Shown: positions 33,701-45,712 of the stretch, one piece after another
Position numbering within the stretch: position 1 is the first letter of the stretch
Layout of the letters: every line of letters begins with the position of its first letter
DNA from: Delphinus delphis
Lineage: Eukaryota > Chordata > Mammalia > Artiodactyla > Delphinidae
DNA length: 64,000 nucleotides
Assembly (NCBI RefSeq): GCF_949987515.2
Contig: NC_082689.1
Location: 4,096,001 to 4,160,000, forward strand
Direction: 5' to 3'
Position numbers and translations under genes: made by a program
Notes under the pieces: model-generated
The model's input: only the letters and a program-made list of their open reading frames with translations
Database searches by the model: none
What the model was told of the DNA's origin: nothing

Positions 33701-35529
33701 TCCTGACTTAAATCACTGATGATTAATCATTGATCAATTCCGAGACGTGGGATAATTAGGTTAAAAAAACTATTAATTTAGAAGGGATCATTTCAGGAGA
33801 TAGAATAATACAGAGAAGCATAGGCTAACATAAATTCTAATTTTAGGAAAAGTTTTTACCAGAAAATTGAGTCCAGCCGGATTTTGATGAGTGGAAGATG
33901 TTAAAGCACTTTAAAGGGCAAATCTTTCTTGGCAACCCTGACCCGCCACCTAAGAAAGCAGTGCTTTTTATGCAAATAAGCTCTTTGCAAATCATTCTCA
34001 TTTATTCATGAATGCTGAGAAGTGGCGGGGTCCTCCTTCCTCAACCCTGAACGGGAATAGGATTTTAAATAAGGGGAGAGGAGCTGGTGTTTGTTTAGAT
34101 CCCTTTTTAGGCCAGAAGCTTTGTCTTTACTTACATTTTCTCAGAGGACCTTCCTGCATGGCCGCTTCTTCTAAAAAATGAGATGATTAAATGAGCCATC
34201 CTCCAAGGTCTTTTTCTGCTTTAGAAAAATAACACTTATACTGTGTTTTCTGGACTTTGACTTTTATTTGGTATCAGCATTTTAACCAGACGAATTTCTT
34301 TATTAAAATTCTATAACCCAGCCTTATCCGGACCTCGTGGCTCTTTCCTTAATTAATCACCACCGTGAGTTTTCATCTGCTGAGCTCCCCTGCCCAGGAC
34401 TGGACAGACCTTGCCCTGTGGCCTTAATGGTCCTGCTATCCATCTGCTTCCCATCTCAAGAATGAAGCCACAGTCATTTCAAACCAATAAACCGAACAGA
34501 TGGGGAAATACTAACAACGCATTATTTTTTTTTTAAATAATCTGTCTCTAAACGGCTAAAATATATTTTCCCTGTCTGTTTTTTCAGGCAGGAGTTTTGT
34601 TTCCCACCAGCACCTCGATCCTGGCACCCACCCTGACTCTCCGCAGCCCTGTCCCCAGAGCAGGTGCTATCAGGCCAGCAAGGTCCGTCCACTGCAGCAG
34701 GCGCTAAAGTGTAACCCCCACTGGCAGTGCAGTCATGCAGGGGTTAACGCTCTTCTCCTCCCTGAAACCCACGGAAACATCCAAATGAATGAAAATCTAA
34801 GAGGAGAACTTCATTTCCAGGGAAGGTGTTATACAGGGTAGAACCTCACCTAAGCAGTTAACCGTGGGAACTCAAGTCCCCAAAGTGGCTCACCCCTGCT
34901 TTGTCTCCCTGGACTGGGGCTCCCCTGGCCCTCCATAGTGAAGTCAAAAGAGCCTAACCCCCCGACAGGGGCATCTGGGAGGGCGGGCTGTCCCAATATG
35001 GGAAGGTAGGGCATGGTGTTTTAATGGGGGCAGTGGCTTGACAGATGGCTCCACAGGTGAAGGTGGGGTGGGTTACCCTGATGTTGCAGGTAGTAGGATG
35101 GATTTTTTTTTAAATTTGGGCATGAGGCTCTAAGGAAGAGGGAAGTGCTGCCCCAGATGCAGCGGCAAGCAGGCTAGGGGGAGGGTGATCACTGCCCCAG
35201 GGTGGGCATCCCCTCACTCAGGGGCCGTGTAACCAGCTGCGGGAACTTGAGACATGGTGAGTATCTCTCATGCTAAGTGCGGAATGGGGGACATGGGGGC
35301 CTCTCTCTACAGCTCCTGCAGTGCCCGCAGCCAGCACACAGCTGAGGACCGCACTCCTCAAGATGGGTGGCATCCTGGAGCTGGGGGCTGAGTCAATGTT
35401 GAGGACAGAGCAGACCCCGGGTGCTGCTGTGGGCCATATCGGTGTCTGTCCTTGAACTCCAGTTTCTACATCCAGGCTCCCAGTGCCTCCTCGACCCCCA
35501 GGTATTGCTGACCTGACTATCCATCATAT
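33701..35529. other. Unannotated sequence with octamer-like motifs
   Basis: No recognised repeats or exons. ATGCAAAT lies at 33970-33977 with a second 'ttgcaaatc' shortly after (33985-33995). AT-rich patches lie at 34240-34330 and 34525-34575. Confidence 0.4.
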
Positions 35530-35780
35530 CCTTTATCTTATGGTTACTGGGGGGAAATGGGTGGCAAGATAAATGGGAGATTGCGATCGACATATACGCC
35601 CTCCTATAAAATAGATAACGAATAAGGACCTACTGTGTAACACAGGGAACTCTACTCAATACTCTGTAATGACCTATATGGGAACAGAATCTAAAAAAGA
35701 GTGGATATATGTATAACTGATTCACTTTGCTGTACAGCAGAAACTAACACAACATTGTAAATCAACTAGACTCCAAGAAC
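35530..35780 (+). mobile_element. L1 3' UTR fragment (older subfamily)
   Basis: 'aaggacctactgtgtaacac', 'agggaactctactcaatact' and 'ctgtacagcagaaactaaca' with 'acattgtaaatcaactagac' are the artiodactyl/cetacean L1 3' UTR in forward orientation. A strong 5' truncation leaves about 250 bp. Confidence 0.85.
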
Positions 35781-35817
35781 AAAGAAGAAAGAAAAAGAAA
35801 AGAAAAGAAACAAAAAG
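35781..35817. repeat. (GAAA)n-like simple repeat / L1 tail
   Basis: An A-rich tail with gaaagaaaaagaaaagaaaag units, probably grown from the L1 poly-A. Confidence 0.8.
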
Positions 35818-35979
35818 CTCTTCCCATACCCTGGGAAGGTGTTCCACAGTCTAAGCGTGAGTACTGAACCCAATTGCCTAGGAGGTGACCTCTGCTTATC
35901 TCTTCAGCTGTTTTGCCTCAAAATTCACATTTAAGTTTCTTTGCTTCTTCCCTCGCAATCTGAAGAGTCTTGCTTTGGG

Positions 35980-36115
35980 GGCAGAAATTAGGAGTCTGGA
36001 ATTCTCACCCCAACTCTGCTGTTAGTTAGCTGGGGAATCTCAGGTGCTGCATTTAAGTTTTCTTGGCCTCAGTTTCCTGAGTCATAGGACTTCCCAGACA
36101 CCAGTCCGTAAATGT
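35980..36115 (+). repeat. MIR SINE remnant
   Basis: A forward MIR: 'gaattctcaccccaactctg', 'ctgttagttagctggg' and 'ttggcctcagtttcctgagt'. Confidence 0.65.
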
Positions 36116-36939
36116 GTGCCAGTCAGTTATGAAGCCACAGCTAAATGAAAACACTGGGAACAAGGATATTTACATGTGTGTGTAATTATAACTGCTGGTT
36201 TGGGAAATTTCTATCCTTTATTCTGATATCATAACTTTCTAGTGGGATTTTTTATGGAGGTGGAGTAATAAATTGTGTTCATTAATGAAATTATTATTAT
36301 AATAAATTATTACTGTTTAATTATTATCTTATTACTATCTTTACATGAGAAAATTAGAAGTTAGTGATTTTTTGTTGCCAATACACTTTTTACTGTTTAT
36401 TGTATTTAAGGGGTCTCTAAAAACCAAATTCTAGGAAGCAATAAACTAGATGCTTTTTATAATTGTTTTCATGTATAGAACCATAAAATTATTTGACTAT
36501 AACTACCAGGGGTCTAATATTCTTGTCTGAAGATATTTTCAGCAATGATTACCAAAACCTTTCTACAAATTCTCATGATACGCTCCTTTAAATATTAACA
36601 AAATAATTGATTTTGTCTTTTTTGAAGAGATGGTATGCTCTCTTTTCCATGGGAAAGATTCAGAGTTTTTTCCTTTCCTCTTTGTCCTTTGGGAAGTTCA
36701 GACTGAAATAGATGGGTCCAGTATAGTAACCACATATGCTATATCTGTTTGCTTACTTTGTACGTCTCTCTTTTTGTTACTGTGGTCTATTTTTATTTTT
36801 TTAATCTTTAAAAACAAGCTGTGTCAAAAACTTTTTGAGGGAGAGTGTGGATAATAAATACAGAATAAAAGAAAAGTTTAAAAAGAAAATATAAACACTT
36901 ATTGAAAACTTTTGAAAATATCTTGAGTAGGAAATTCAT
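36116..36939. other. AT-rich unannotated sequence
   Basis: Strongly AT-rich, with an (ATT)n-like stretch at about 36285-36345. A 74-codon forward frame (36630-36854) with a hydrophobic segment has no recognisable homology and is not called. Confidence 0.45.
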
Positions 36940-37620
36940 ATAAAATAAGTATAAATGGTAACGATTATATGAAAACAATTTAAACTTACTGATAAGCAAG
37001 AAACTTCAAATCTACACAATAGGACATTACTCTCCCCTTCCCCCATCCAATCACTGTTGACAAACATACAAATTGGTGCAACTTTTCTGGCAGACAATTT
37101 AGCAATTAATATCAAAGGCTTTAAAATGGTCATGTCTTTTGACCCTAGACTTTTGCTCCTTGGCCTTCTTTCCAAAGAACATGATTAAGGATGTGTTCAA
37201 TTTATTAGTTATCAAGATCATTTTAACCAAGATGGTGATAACATAGAAAAACTGTACCAACTAGCTCGTGCAGCAGCTCTGCTTTTGCTGGGAGGTTGAG
37301 GTCCATCCCCACGATGGGATACTCTGCAACAATTACCAACGATTTTCTCCCAGCTGTTACTGTCCAGTGAATAAAGAAACACTGTTGTCCATAGAAATCT
37401 AAAGGTAAAGAAGTATACGCATGCCTAGAAAATAACCTGGAATCGCATTCACAGCCTCGTAGCAAAGGATACCCTGAAGGATAGAACTTTAAAGAGACGT
37501 TTTACTCTCTGTGTCTTTGCTTGCCTTTATTTTCTGATTTTTCCCCTTGCAATGAACCTATGTGACTTGTATCATGAGTTAGAATTGTCATTTTCAAAAA
37601 TAAAAAACAATGAAAAGAAA
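36940..37620 (+). mobile_element. Old L1/HAL1 LINE fragment
   Basis: 'caaattggtgcaacttttct', 'ggcagacaatttagcaatta' and 'catgtcttttgaccctagac' follow the end of an old L1 ORF2. Later text to an A-rich end near 37620 is diverged. Confidence 0.5.
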
Positions 37621-39512
37621 CAAAACAAAAAAACACATGCAGCCTGATTCTAAGTATATCTGTTGATCATAAGAAAACCGGTTTTCCCATTTGCTCTTTG
37701 GCGTGTATTTAAACAGTGACAAATACATCATACACTGTTGATAACAAATATTTCTAACCATCTCTGACATGATGGTGAAGTAGAGTGTCTCAGGTAAACT
37801 TCCAAATTTTTACTGTTTTTTTGGAGGGTTACCTGAACATGAGGCACCACCCTTTGTCGGGGGAGGTAAAGCATGGGAAGGTCAGAGCCTGGAGCAGGTC
37901 TCACAGAATCCTTGAGAGCTACTCCAGCCACCAAAACAGCGGTGCACCCATCCTTGCCCTCTTCTCCCACTCAGCCCTGAGGGCCACCCCCAAAGCCTGA
38001 GCTTTTCGCCAAGTGTCACATATATCATGCACTGTTCCCATTCTGGAAAATGTATCAACTCAGCAACATACTGAATGGAAATGCAAGTGTAACCGACTGT
38101 TATCTCCTGGTCCCAGGACATCATGAAATAGTCAACTCAAAGCTTCCAATGCCATGTCCTCTGCAAGTTCTAAGTCCTCCTCGGACTTTACAACCGAAAT
38201 CAGCTCTTCCTTTATACACACACGCATACATACCTGAATAAAGCAATACAAACCAAAACCAAAAATATTTATCCAAAATATTTGTATGCATGGTGTAGTT
38301 TTTCCTGATGTGAGTTGGGTGGAAAAATGAGAAATGAAAGAAGGAATTTCACAGTTTCAACACATCAACGTCTAGGTGAACTGATCCCATTGCTCTTCTA
38401 AAATGTTACTCAGTCACCCCAAACTGGCCCCAGGTCCACTTTCCCTGCTGGCTGGTCCTTCCCCACCTCCTCGTATTGATCTCTGTTCCTCTTCCGGCCA
38501 CACAGGGCAGTTCCCCGTCTTACAAGGCTTCCCACACTGCACCTCCCACCCCAAGATCTCTCCAAGGAACAGCCGACATTGAGTATAAACTGGCCAAACC
38601 AGCCATCGTCCTAAGTTCTTTATGTATCCAATTCTCACCATAACCCTTCAAGCAAGGTAGTTCCTTAAGAGGAACCCAGTGCCAGCTGGGCTTTTTGTTT
38701 GTTTGTTTTTACTTCATTCCATAAATAACTCCATTGGCTATTTGGAAACCTGAAATACAATTTTTAGAGCTGGAAGAAACAAATGAACCACGGTGGGTTT
38801 ATTCTCTGTGTAGCTGTTTAAAGGTAGGACCGATTCACGTAATGAATCTATTTTCTCCAATGCTCTTTCCTTTAAGATGAGTCCAAATATATCTGGCTCT
38901 ATCCCAAGAAAACAATGTCACGATTCTGCCTCAGTGTAATTCAGAACAACTTGCTTTTAGACCACTTGGAGGGAGGGGGGATGATGACTTGAGGGAAGAG
39001 ACAGATGTAGAATTGATTAACTGCAACTTACAAAAGTGGTGTAAAAGGGATGGGTTGTCACATCTGACAGACACACACCTGAGAGACCCGTCATCCTGGC
39101 CAGCCCTTCAGATTCCCTCTCACTTAGCCCACACCTAAGTGAAGGAGCTCTTCACTAAAAGTCCTCAGGCAACAACCCTCATCTGTTTCCTGCTGTTTCC
39201 ACTCTCAGCCTGAAGGGATGAGAGGAACCCAGGAGTTGGTCCATTGACGACAGTTGAGAGGAGATGGGATCCAAGTGAAGGAAATAGACATCCCCTCGAC
39301 CCTGCCCAGGTAGAAGGCCCAGATCTGTTGCCCTCCCTTCCTCTGACCTCTGCCGGGGATCCCCACTGGCTGAACTCAACCAGAGCCAGGGGGCACCAGG
39401 GCCCAGCAATGATCAAGCAGGTGGACGGCAGCGGGGTGTGTGCGTGCAGGGACAAAGGGAGGAGACCCCTCCCCACGGCGCTCAGAGCATAGGAGACAAC
39501 AGGAGCAGACAC
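37621..39512. other. Unannotated sequence
   Basis: No recognised repeats except a short (TTTG)3 near 38695-38708. The frames present (for example 38414-38641 and 39165-39554 reverse) have no recognisable product; the latter runs into the CA microsatellite. Confidence 0.4.
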
Positions 39513-39513
39513 G

Positions 39514-39555
39514 TGCACACACACACACACGCACACACACACATACACACACACC
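39514..39555. repeat. (CA)n microsatellite
   Basis: CA repeats with a few interruptions (acgc, acat). Confidence 0.92.
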
Positions 39556-39559
39556 TGTT

Positions 39560-39815
39560 GTCTTCTCTGGGAGGCTATCTTTCGCCTGCCTCACAAACTT
39601 AGGCATCTTTCCACACGTCTTTCCCGGAAAGCCTTCTGAAGTTTCCCTCAGCTTAGAGTGCCTTATACATTCATCCAGTAAAGTTCTTATCTCACCGCCT
39701 GCTTTCTGGACTCTTTTCTCCCTCTAGACTTAAAGTTCCTTGAAGTCAGGAATGGTGTCTTATTCATCATTGTATCCTGGGAACCTACGCGGGAGCCTTT
39801 CACCCACGCTCAGCG
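39560..39815 (+). repeat. L2 LINE 3' portion
   Basis: 'agtttccctcagcttagagt', 'ccctctagacttaaagttcc', 'ttgaagtcaggaatggtgtc' and 'cattgtatcctgggaacct' give the L2 3' end in the correct order. Confidence 0.7.
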
Positions 39816-39974
39816 GAAAAAACTTACAAAATAAAACACATTATGGCAACACTTCGGGAGTTTTTCACACAAAAGTATCTTTACTGTTGTGTTTTATTCC
39901 TTTATTATTCCTCCCAGCACAGATGGAATAGACAGAGTAAAATATGAAATGTGGTTCATCATTACGTAGAGCAA

Positions 39975-40345
39975 AGATTTGGACTAAGTTGGAGAAGAGG
40001 TGTTTCCATGTGCCTCTCCCACCTCCCAGTCCCCTGGGATTCAGTGGACATGGGACCAGTTCTGGCCAGTGGGTTATGGCCGGAAGGGACAGGTATCACT
40101 TCTGGGGACAAGGGCGTGTGCTGTTTCCCTATCCTCGGCCACAAGGTGCCTCACATTCCAGAAGGTGCTGACACGAGCTTCAAAGAGACTCCCTCCTCCT
40201 GGGCCTTGAGTGACTTGGATCAGAGCCTTCCATCATCCCTCACTGGCCAGGTCCACGTGACCGAGAAATAAACCTCACTGTTTAAATCCCTGAGACCTTT
40301 TGATTTGTTACCACAGAATTGCCCAGCCTGCTTATCACTCAGAAT
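39975..40345 (+). mobile_element. Old LTR, MLT/ERVL-MaLR type
   Basis: 'gttctggccagtgggttatgg' is followed by 'cggaagggac'. Further on, 'cctcactgtttaaatccctg', 'agaccttttgatttgttac' and a 'cagaattgcccagcctgctt' end follow the typical LTR tail. Left limit uncertain. Confidence 0.5.
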
Positions 40346-40400
40346 GCAACTTCTTCTATAAAAGGGACCACAGTTGACTAGCTTGTCTCTAAGCTCCTTT

Positions 40401-40788
40401 GTAAGTTATGGACTGACTTGTGAATTCATATGTAGAAGCCCTAACTCATGGTACCCCAGAATGTGACTGTATTTGGAGATGGGGCCTTTAAAGAGGTAGT
40501 TGAAGTTAAATGAGATCGTAAGGCTGGGGCCCTGATCTAATAGGACTGGTGCCCTTATAACAGGAGGAAGAGACACCAGGGGTATGAACCAACAAGAAAA
40601 GACCACGTGAGGACACAGAGAGAAGATGGCTATCTCCAAGCCCAGGAGAGAGGCCTCAGAAAAACTCAGCCCTGCCGGCACCTTGACCTCAGACCTCCAG
40701 CCTCCAGAACCATGAGAAATGAATTTCTGTTCTTTAAGCCACCCAGTCTGTGGTACTTCGTTATGGTAGCCCAAGCAGACTAACACTG
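40401..40788 (+). mobile_element. MLT1-type LTR
   Basis: Starts 'gtaagttatggactgac'. It continues 'cagaatgtgactgtatttgg', 'gaccacgtgaggacacagag' and 'ttctttaagccacccagtct', and ends 'gcagactaacac'. Nearly complete; no internal region is attached, so it is a solo LTR. Confidence 0.85.
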
Positions 40789-41592
40789 TGACCTGATAGT
40801 CTATAACTTTCATCTTATATTTGAAGGATTAGAGGGGAAAAAATCTACGAATAAGATCCACAAAATAGGAAAGTAAGTGGAATAATATTTTCTCTTTTTT
40901 TTAGGATTTCTTATTAACCACAGATAAGACTTCTTCATAAGCTAACATATAAGAGCCAAAGAAACACAATTCTGTTTTCCCTTCTGGGCACATTTAACTT
41001 TCTTAGCGTTCTAATCAAGGATTTATGATGTCATTCCGGAAAGCATACATCTTTTTTGGAAAAATGCATTTCTTTTATCGTTATATCCCTGTATCCCCAT
41101 GGTGGGTGACCAGAATTTGGCCCTATGAGTCCCAAGGGCACTGACTAAGCAAATTATCATTTGTACAACATCACAGATCCTTGCTGGGAGCTGGAATAAA
41201 ATCAGATTTAAGTGAAGAGCTAAGTTTTGGATGTGGGAATTGATGTGTTGGTTCTCATCATGAACACAGGCATATAACAACAATGAATGAATATTCTAGC
41301 AAGGAACACTGAACTGGGCTGACAGATCTGCTGTGTAAGGGCCACCAACCCCCCTCCCACGTCCATAGCACATCTTGCTAATCAGCCAGACACCCGTCCC
41401 TCAGTGACTCTGAACTTGGCTCAGAACCCTCCTTAAAAGCAGAGCAGCCACTGTCAGGGAGGGCATGTGCGCTAAATCCCGGAGCCCTGTCTCCAGAGTC
41501 TGGTCCAGAGATTTTGTTCACTTCTGCTTCCTTGTTCTTTGACTTCTTATCCTCCATGTAACCTTCTTTTTGTTCTATGCCTATCCTTTTGT
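40789..41592. other. Unannotated sequence
   Basis: No recognised family or exon. Confidence 0.4.
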
Positions 41593-41690
41593 CATGGGTG
41601 GAATTGTGTCCCCCCAGAAGATATGTTTGAGTCCTAACCCCCTGTATCTCTGAATGTGATCTCATTTGGAAATAGAGGCTTTGTGATATG
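41593..41690 (+). mobile_element. MLT1-type LTR, 5' piece
   Basis: 'catgggtggaattgtgtccc' through 'gatctcatttggaaatagag' and 'gctttg' is the first hundred bases of an MLT1 LTR. It stops at a GT tract. The missing remainder appears inverted at 41813-42290. Confidence 0.75.
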
Positions 41691-41742
41691 CTGTGTGTGT
41701 GCTGTGTGTGTGTGTAGTGTGTGGTTGTGTGTGTATGTCTTT
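41691..41742. repeat. GT-rich simple repeat
   Basis: Imperfect GT array immediately after the truncated LTR piece. Confidence 0.9.
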
Positions 41743-41812
41743 TCTACCCATACCTATCACCGCTACTGACCCTACATTCTTCCACTCTGCAGGAAGGAAT
41801 TGGCAGAAAGCA

Positions 41813-42290
41813 TATCAGTTTCCTGTGGCTGCTATGACAAGGACCACAGAGTGCATGGCATAAAATAAATGTATTCTCTCACCGTTCTGGAGCCTGGAAG
41901 TCAGAAATCGAGTGTTGCAAGGCCACGCCCCCTCAGAATGCTCTAGGGAAGCATCCCTTCTCGTCTCTTCCAGCTCTGTCCTTGTGGTTACTGGCTGTCC
42001 TTGGTTACTGGCTGTGGTTACTGGCTGTCCTTGGTTACTGGCTGTGGTTACTGGCTGTCCTTGGTTACTGGCTGTGGTTACTGGCTGTCCTTGGTTACTG
42101 GCTGTGGTTACTGGCTGTCCTTGGCTCAAAGGGGCATCACTCCAGTCTCTGCCCCCATCATCCTGCAGCCTTCTTCCCTGTGAGCACGTCTCTTCCATGT
42201 CTCTGTGTCCAAGTCAACCCTCTTTATAGCGATGTCAGTCACTGGTCAGGACCCATCCAACCCCAGTGTGACCTCATCTTAACTTGTAAC
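41813..42290 (-). mobile_element. MLT1-type LTR, 3' remainder (with internal minisatellite)
   Basis: In reverse orientation: 'tatcagtttcctgtggctgc', 'ctctcaccgttctggagcct' and 'ggaagtcagaaatcg', then a 30-bp minisatellite at 41986-42124. It continues 'gcatcactccagtctctgcc' and 'gacctcatcttaacttgtaa', stopping at a CA-rich tract. It lacks exactly the LTR part found at 41593-41690. Confidence 0.75.
41986..42124. repeat. 30-bp minisatellite, about 4.6 perfect copies
   Basis: Four identical 30-bp units start at 41986, 42016, 42046 and 42076, plus a 19-bp partial copy. Each unit is two variants of a 'ggttactggctgt' word, 13 and 17 bp long. No mismatch is seen between copies. Because 30 is a multiple of 3, long repetitive frames open on both strands; they are incidental. 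Confidence 0.97.
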
Positions 42291-42460
42291 ACACCACATA
42301 ACACCACACCACACACACACATACACCACGCATGACACACCACATACACCACACACATACATATACACCCCACACACACACCCCCCACACACACCACACA
42401 GACATACCACATACATCACACACACACACCACACACACCACACACACACACATACCACGT
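42291..42460. repeat. CA-rich low-complexity tract
   Basis: Mixed cac, cacac and catac words with a CCCCCC interruption. Confidence 0.92.
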
Positions 42461-43079
42461 ACTTATTCAATAATAACTGAGGACCATGAGTGCAGGGTTG
42501 TGTAATACATGTGCTATAAATCCTTTTTTCCTGACTTCAGGAGAATAACCCTATATAGTTAACCTTAAATGAAACTATTCTGACACAAACGGCTGTCCTT
42601 TAATATACTATGTTCTGTTAGAAAAAGAATTGTACTTGGTTTGCCTTTGGCCGAAATAAACTGTGGAAAATGTTCCACTTATTCTAGCTTTCTCTCTAAG
42701 ACCTCTAAAACCTGTGGCAACATTTAAATGGAGCCTCTATGAATAAATCCCACTTTAAGCCACACAGATACCATAGTGTTTGTTAAAATTCTACAACAAT
42801 AAAACAATAAGCTGAAGTGATGAGCGGTTTCCTTGTATTCAGGCTCTATGTCTTTGAGTGAGATTGAGATTCAAAGACAAGATTTGTGGGAAAAGTCATA
42901 GTCTCCAGACCGTGAAAGGAAATAAAATGTGATAATTTGTCAGCAAGCAAAACAGAACTGCTTTTTTTCTTAATGTGTGGCAGTTAAGGAAAAGCAGATA
43001 TTTATATTTTCCTTCTTACCTTATAGGTTTTAAGTTCCTAAACTGTAAGTTTCATCATAGGCCTTGAGTCAATGGCCGA
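42461..43079. other. Unannotated AT-rich sequence
   Basis: No recognised repeat or exon. Confidence 0.4.
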
Positions 43080-43460
43080 AACAGTCAAAACAGTTCTGGA
43101 AGGAGAGGTGATCTGACACGGCATCACATGCATTTTGGAAAATCACTGTGGAAAATCAGCCTCCTTCTAATCATAAAATCCTTTGATGGCTTTAGTGAGA
43201 TCATTTTAATCTTCTGCAATGCTTCATGCTATAATAATTAACTTGTGTGCAAATTAATGCTATTTTTAATTATCTTTTTCTATAGAGATTTTAACACCAG
43301 AGCATTCTTTAACAAGATTCATAAATCTTAAGCGATTTCAGCCTAAGCGGGCAAAAGCTGAAACAGAGATGCGGGGCCGTGTCGAAATATTTAGAAGGTT
43401 GCTCTAAATCATTCTAAATCCATTATTTTTAGAGGGAAGTTTTGAAACTACCACTCCATA
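43080..43460. promoter_or_regulatory. Candidate conserved non-coding element
   Basis: Repeat-free AT-rich DNA with a dense cluster of homeodomain-type cores at 43233-43275 (TAATTAA, AAATTAATGC, TTTTAATTATC), flanked by ordered non-repetitive sequence. No frame of note. Motif-based inference only. Confidence 0.25.
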
Positions 43461-45502
43461 ATCATTCATACTCAGAAAAGCGCTCCATAATTACGGGAGC
43501 TAAAGACCATCCTCTGAGTTGAAAATTACGGAATTGACGCAGATCCCAGGGAACACGGTTCTGGAGACGAATCGCTCTGTGGTGGTCAGCCTGGCCTGGA
43601 CCCAGCAAAACTGCATGCTCCTGGCAGGCCTGGTTTCCCCAAACGGTCCACCTGTCAATGGGACAGCACCTACCTGGTGCCTCGGATGACACTGAGATGC
43701 CACTGTCATCTCCCGGCTGCAAGGTCACTGCTTTTAGGAAATGACACTCTACCTTGAGGAGCCCTTGGGGCTTATCGTCTGCCCCCAGAACCCTACATCC
43801 TCGGACACAAGAGGGCTGCGGTGCTCCACCAAAAATTGCCTGGAAAAGTCCCTCACAAGGAAGCTCAAGCAAGAACGCAGATGACAGGCAGGCGGGGTCA
43901 TGAGATCCCCGACTAGGGTCTGCTTCCAGATGTGGGCATCTTACTTCCTGGAAGGCGATCCTCCATCTGCAAACATCTGCATTTCATCAACCAAAATGGC
44001 AGTGAATAAAGCAGGCTTTCGTCCAAGCTCAGAGGAAGTGGTCGCTGCCCCAGTGATGCACCATTCAGGTGAAACTCTAGAAAGAGCTCCCTGCCCAGAT
44101 GGAGGGGTATGTGCGTCTGGTACGTCCAGCCATGGTCTCCTTCAGGTTCATCTCAGCTTGGAGCCACGGTCATGTTCTTCCTCAGGTGGCCCCTAGCCAA
44201 TGACCTGGCAAGACCATCCAGGCCCTGGCCATTCCCACCCATCAGAGGGTCCCTCAGGGCACTTTGCTGGGTCTGCACCAGAGCCAGATAGCTCCCCCCT
44301 GCCCACCCTGCTCCTTCTCCTTGACTTGCACAAAAATTACCCCAACAAACCTCTTCATTCCTAACCCCATCTCAGCACCAGTTCCCAGACAACCCAGCCA
44401 GCTCGGGAGCTATTATCAAGTCCCTACACGCAGACTGACTGGATCCTAAAGAATCTTCAGCTAAGGAGAAGAAGGGCAATCGAATAGGGCTGACGCTATA
44501 AGCAAATGGAATTGCAGGAGGGAAAATGAGGATTGGGACGGTGAATTGGCAAATGTTTAGAAGAGAGAAAATAGAATTTCATAAGATTGAAAAGCTGTGA
44601 ATATTACAGGAACATTCACAGATTGGGTAAATCCCTTTCCGAGCTTCCTAATAATTTAAGCAGCAGTCCTTTCCCCATTACAGATGCTATGTGCTATGTC
44701 TTGACTTGTGTTTTCAATGGCTCAGTCATAAAATGCGTCAGTCTGCAGCTCAAGCTCTGTGGCACTGAGTGCTTGTACTGGGCGCTTTTTTAAGACCTCT
44801 GAGGGCTCAGGACACTTACACTGTGGAGGCCGCTCAACAGAGCATCGTCAGAGAAATTAAATATATCCCCAGGTCTCTATGAGTTGAGTTGATTCGTTAT
44901 TACCGTATATTTTTGTGGACCTTTAAACGTTTATGAATTTTGATTTTGCAGGTTTTCTTTTATGTCTCAGAGCCCATATATCTTTTATCCAGACTGTAAC
45001 CATTTATTTTGGCAGTGTGGTAGGGGGCCGCTTAGTAAGTAGGTAGGCCTTGGTGTTTCCCACACCGTACACGATGGGTAAAGAGCCTGGTCTTGGATGG
45101 CCCCTGCGCATGTCTGGCAGAGAATTCTCTGGCTTGTTTTAAGACCACATTTCAGTGAGTGAAGGCAGAGAGGCTTCCCACACACAGCAAGGCCACAGCC
45201 AGCTCCTGTGGACAAAAGGCCAGAAACTTTCTCCCGTGAGCCCAGCGTCTTCGGTTCTTCAGCAAAGCTGCAGGGGGATCCTGCGGGCAGCACCTCTTTA
45301 GCTTCTGAGTCAGACCTTTCAGGTCCCTGATCTGACCTCACAGCTGGGCAGGGTCCCTGGGAGCGGTTTGCACTTGCCCCGGAGAAGATGAAAATTGAGG
45401 CCGCCGAAGGGTGTGACAAGAGGGTGCAGACAGGACCAACAAGCCTGGTTCTTGAAGCAGGAGCAGCGCCAGGCAGCCCAGGGCAGGGCGCTGGGTTTTC
45501 CT
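43461..45502. other. Unannotated sequence, about 2 kb
   Basis: No recognised repeats. Several reverse-strand frames (43462-43872, 44985-45419) have no similarity that I know and overlap other frames. Confidence 0.4.
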
Positions 45503-45712
45503 GTCTTTTTTTTTTCTTAATATTTTTGAAGGCTTAACAAAATTTGTTTTATTGAAGTACAGTTGATTTACAACGTTGTCTTACTTTCTGCAGCACAGCC
45601 CAGCGATTCCGTTATACATATAGATACGTTCTCTTTCATATTCTTTTCTGCTGTAGTTTATCACGGGATATTGACTATAGTTCCCTGAGCTGTACAGTAG
45701 GACCATAGAAGG
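45503..45712 (-). mobile_element. L1 3' UTR fragment (older subfamily)
   Basis: 'tttattgaagtacagttgat', 'tttctgcagcacagcccagc' and 'agttccctgagctgtacagt' 'aggacc' are the reverse complement of the same L1 3' UTR type as at 35530, with its tail as T at about 45510-45521. Confidence 0.85.

Noticed and set aside
41982..42335. Repetitive 117-codon forward frame and its companions across the minisatellite
   Set aside because: The frames are open only because the 30-bp unit is a multiple of three. The sequence is LTR plus tandem repeat, with no coding signature.
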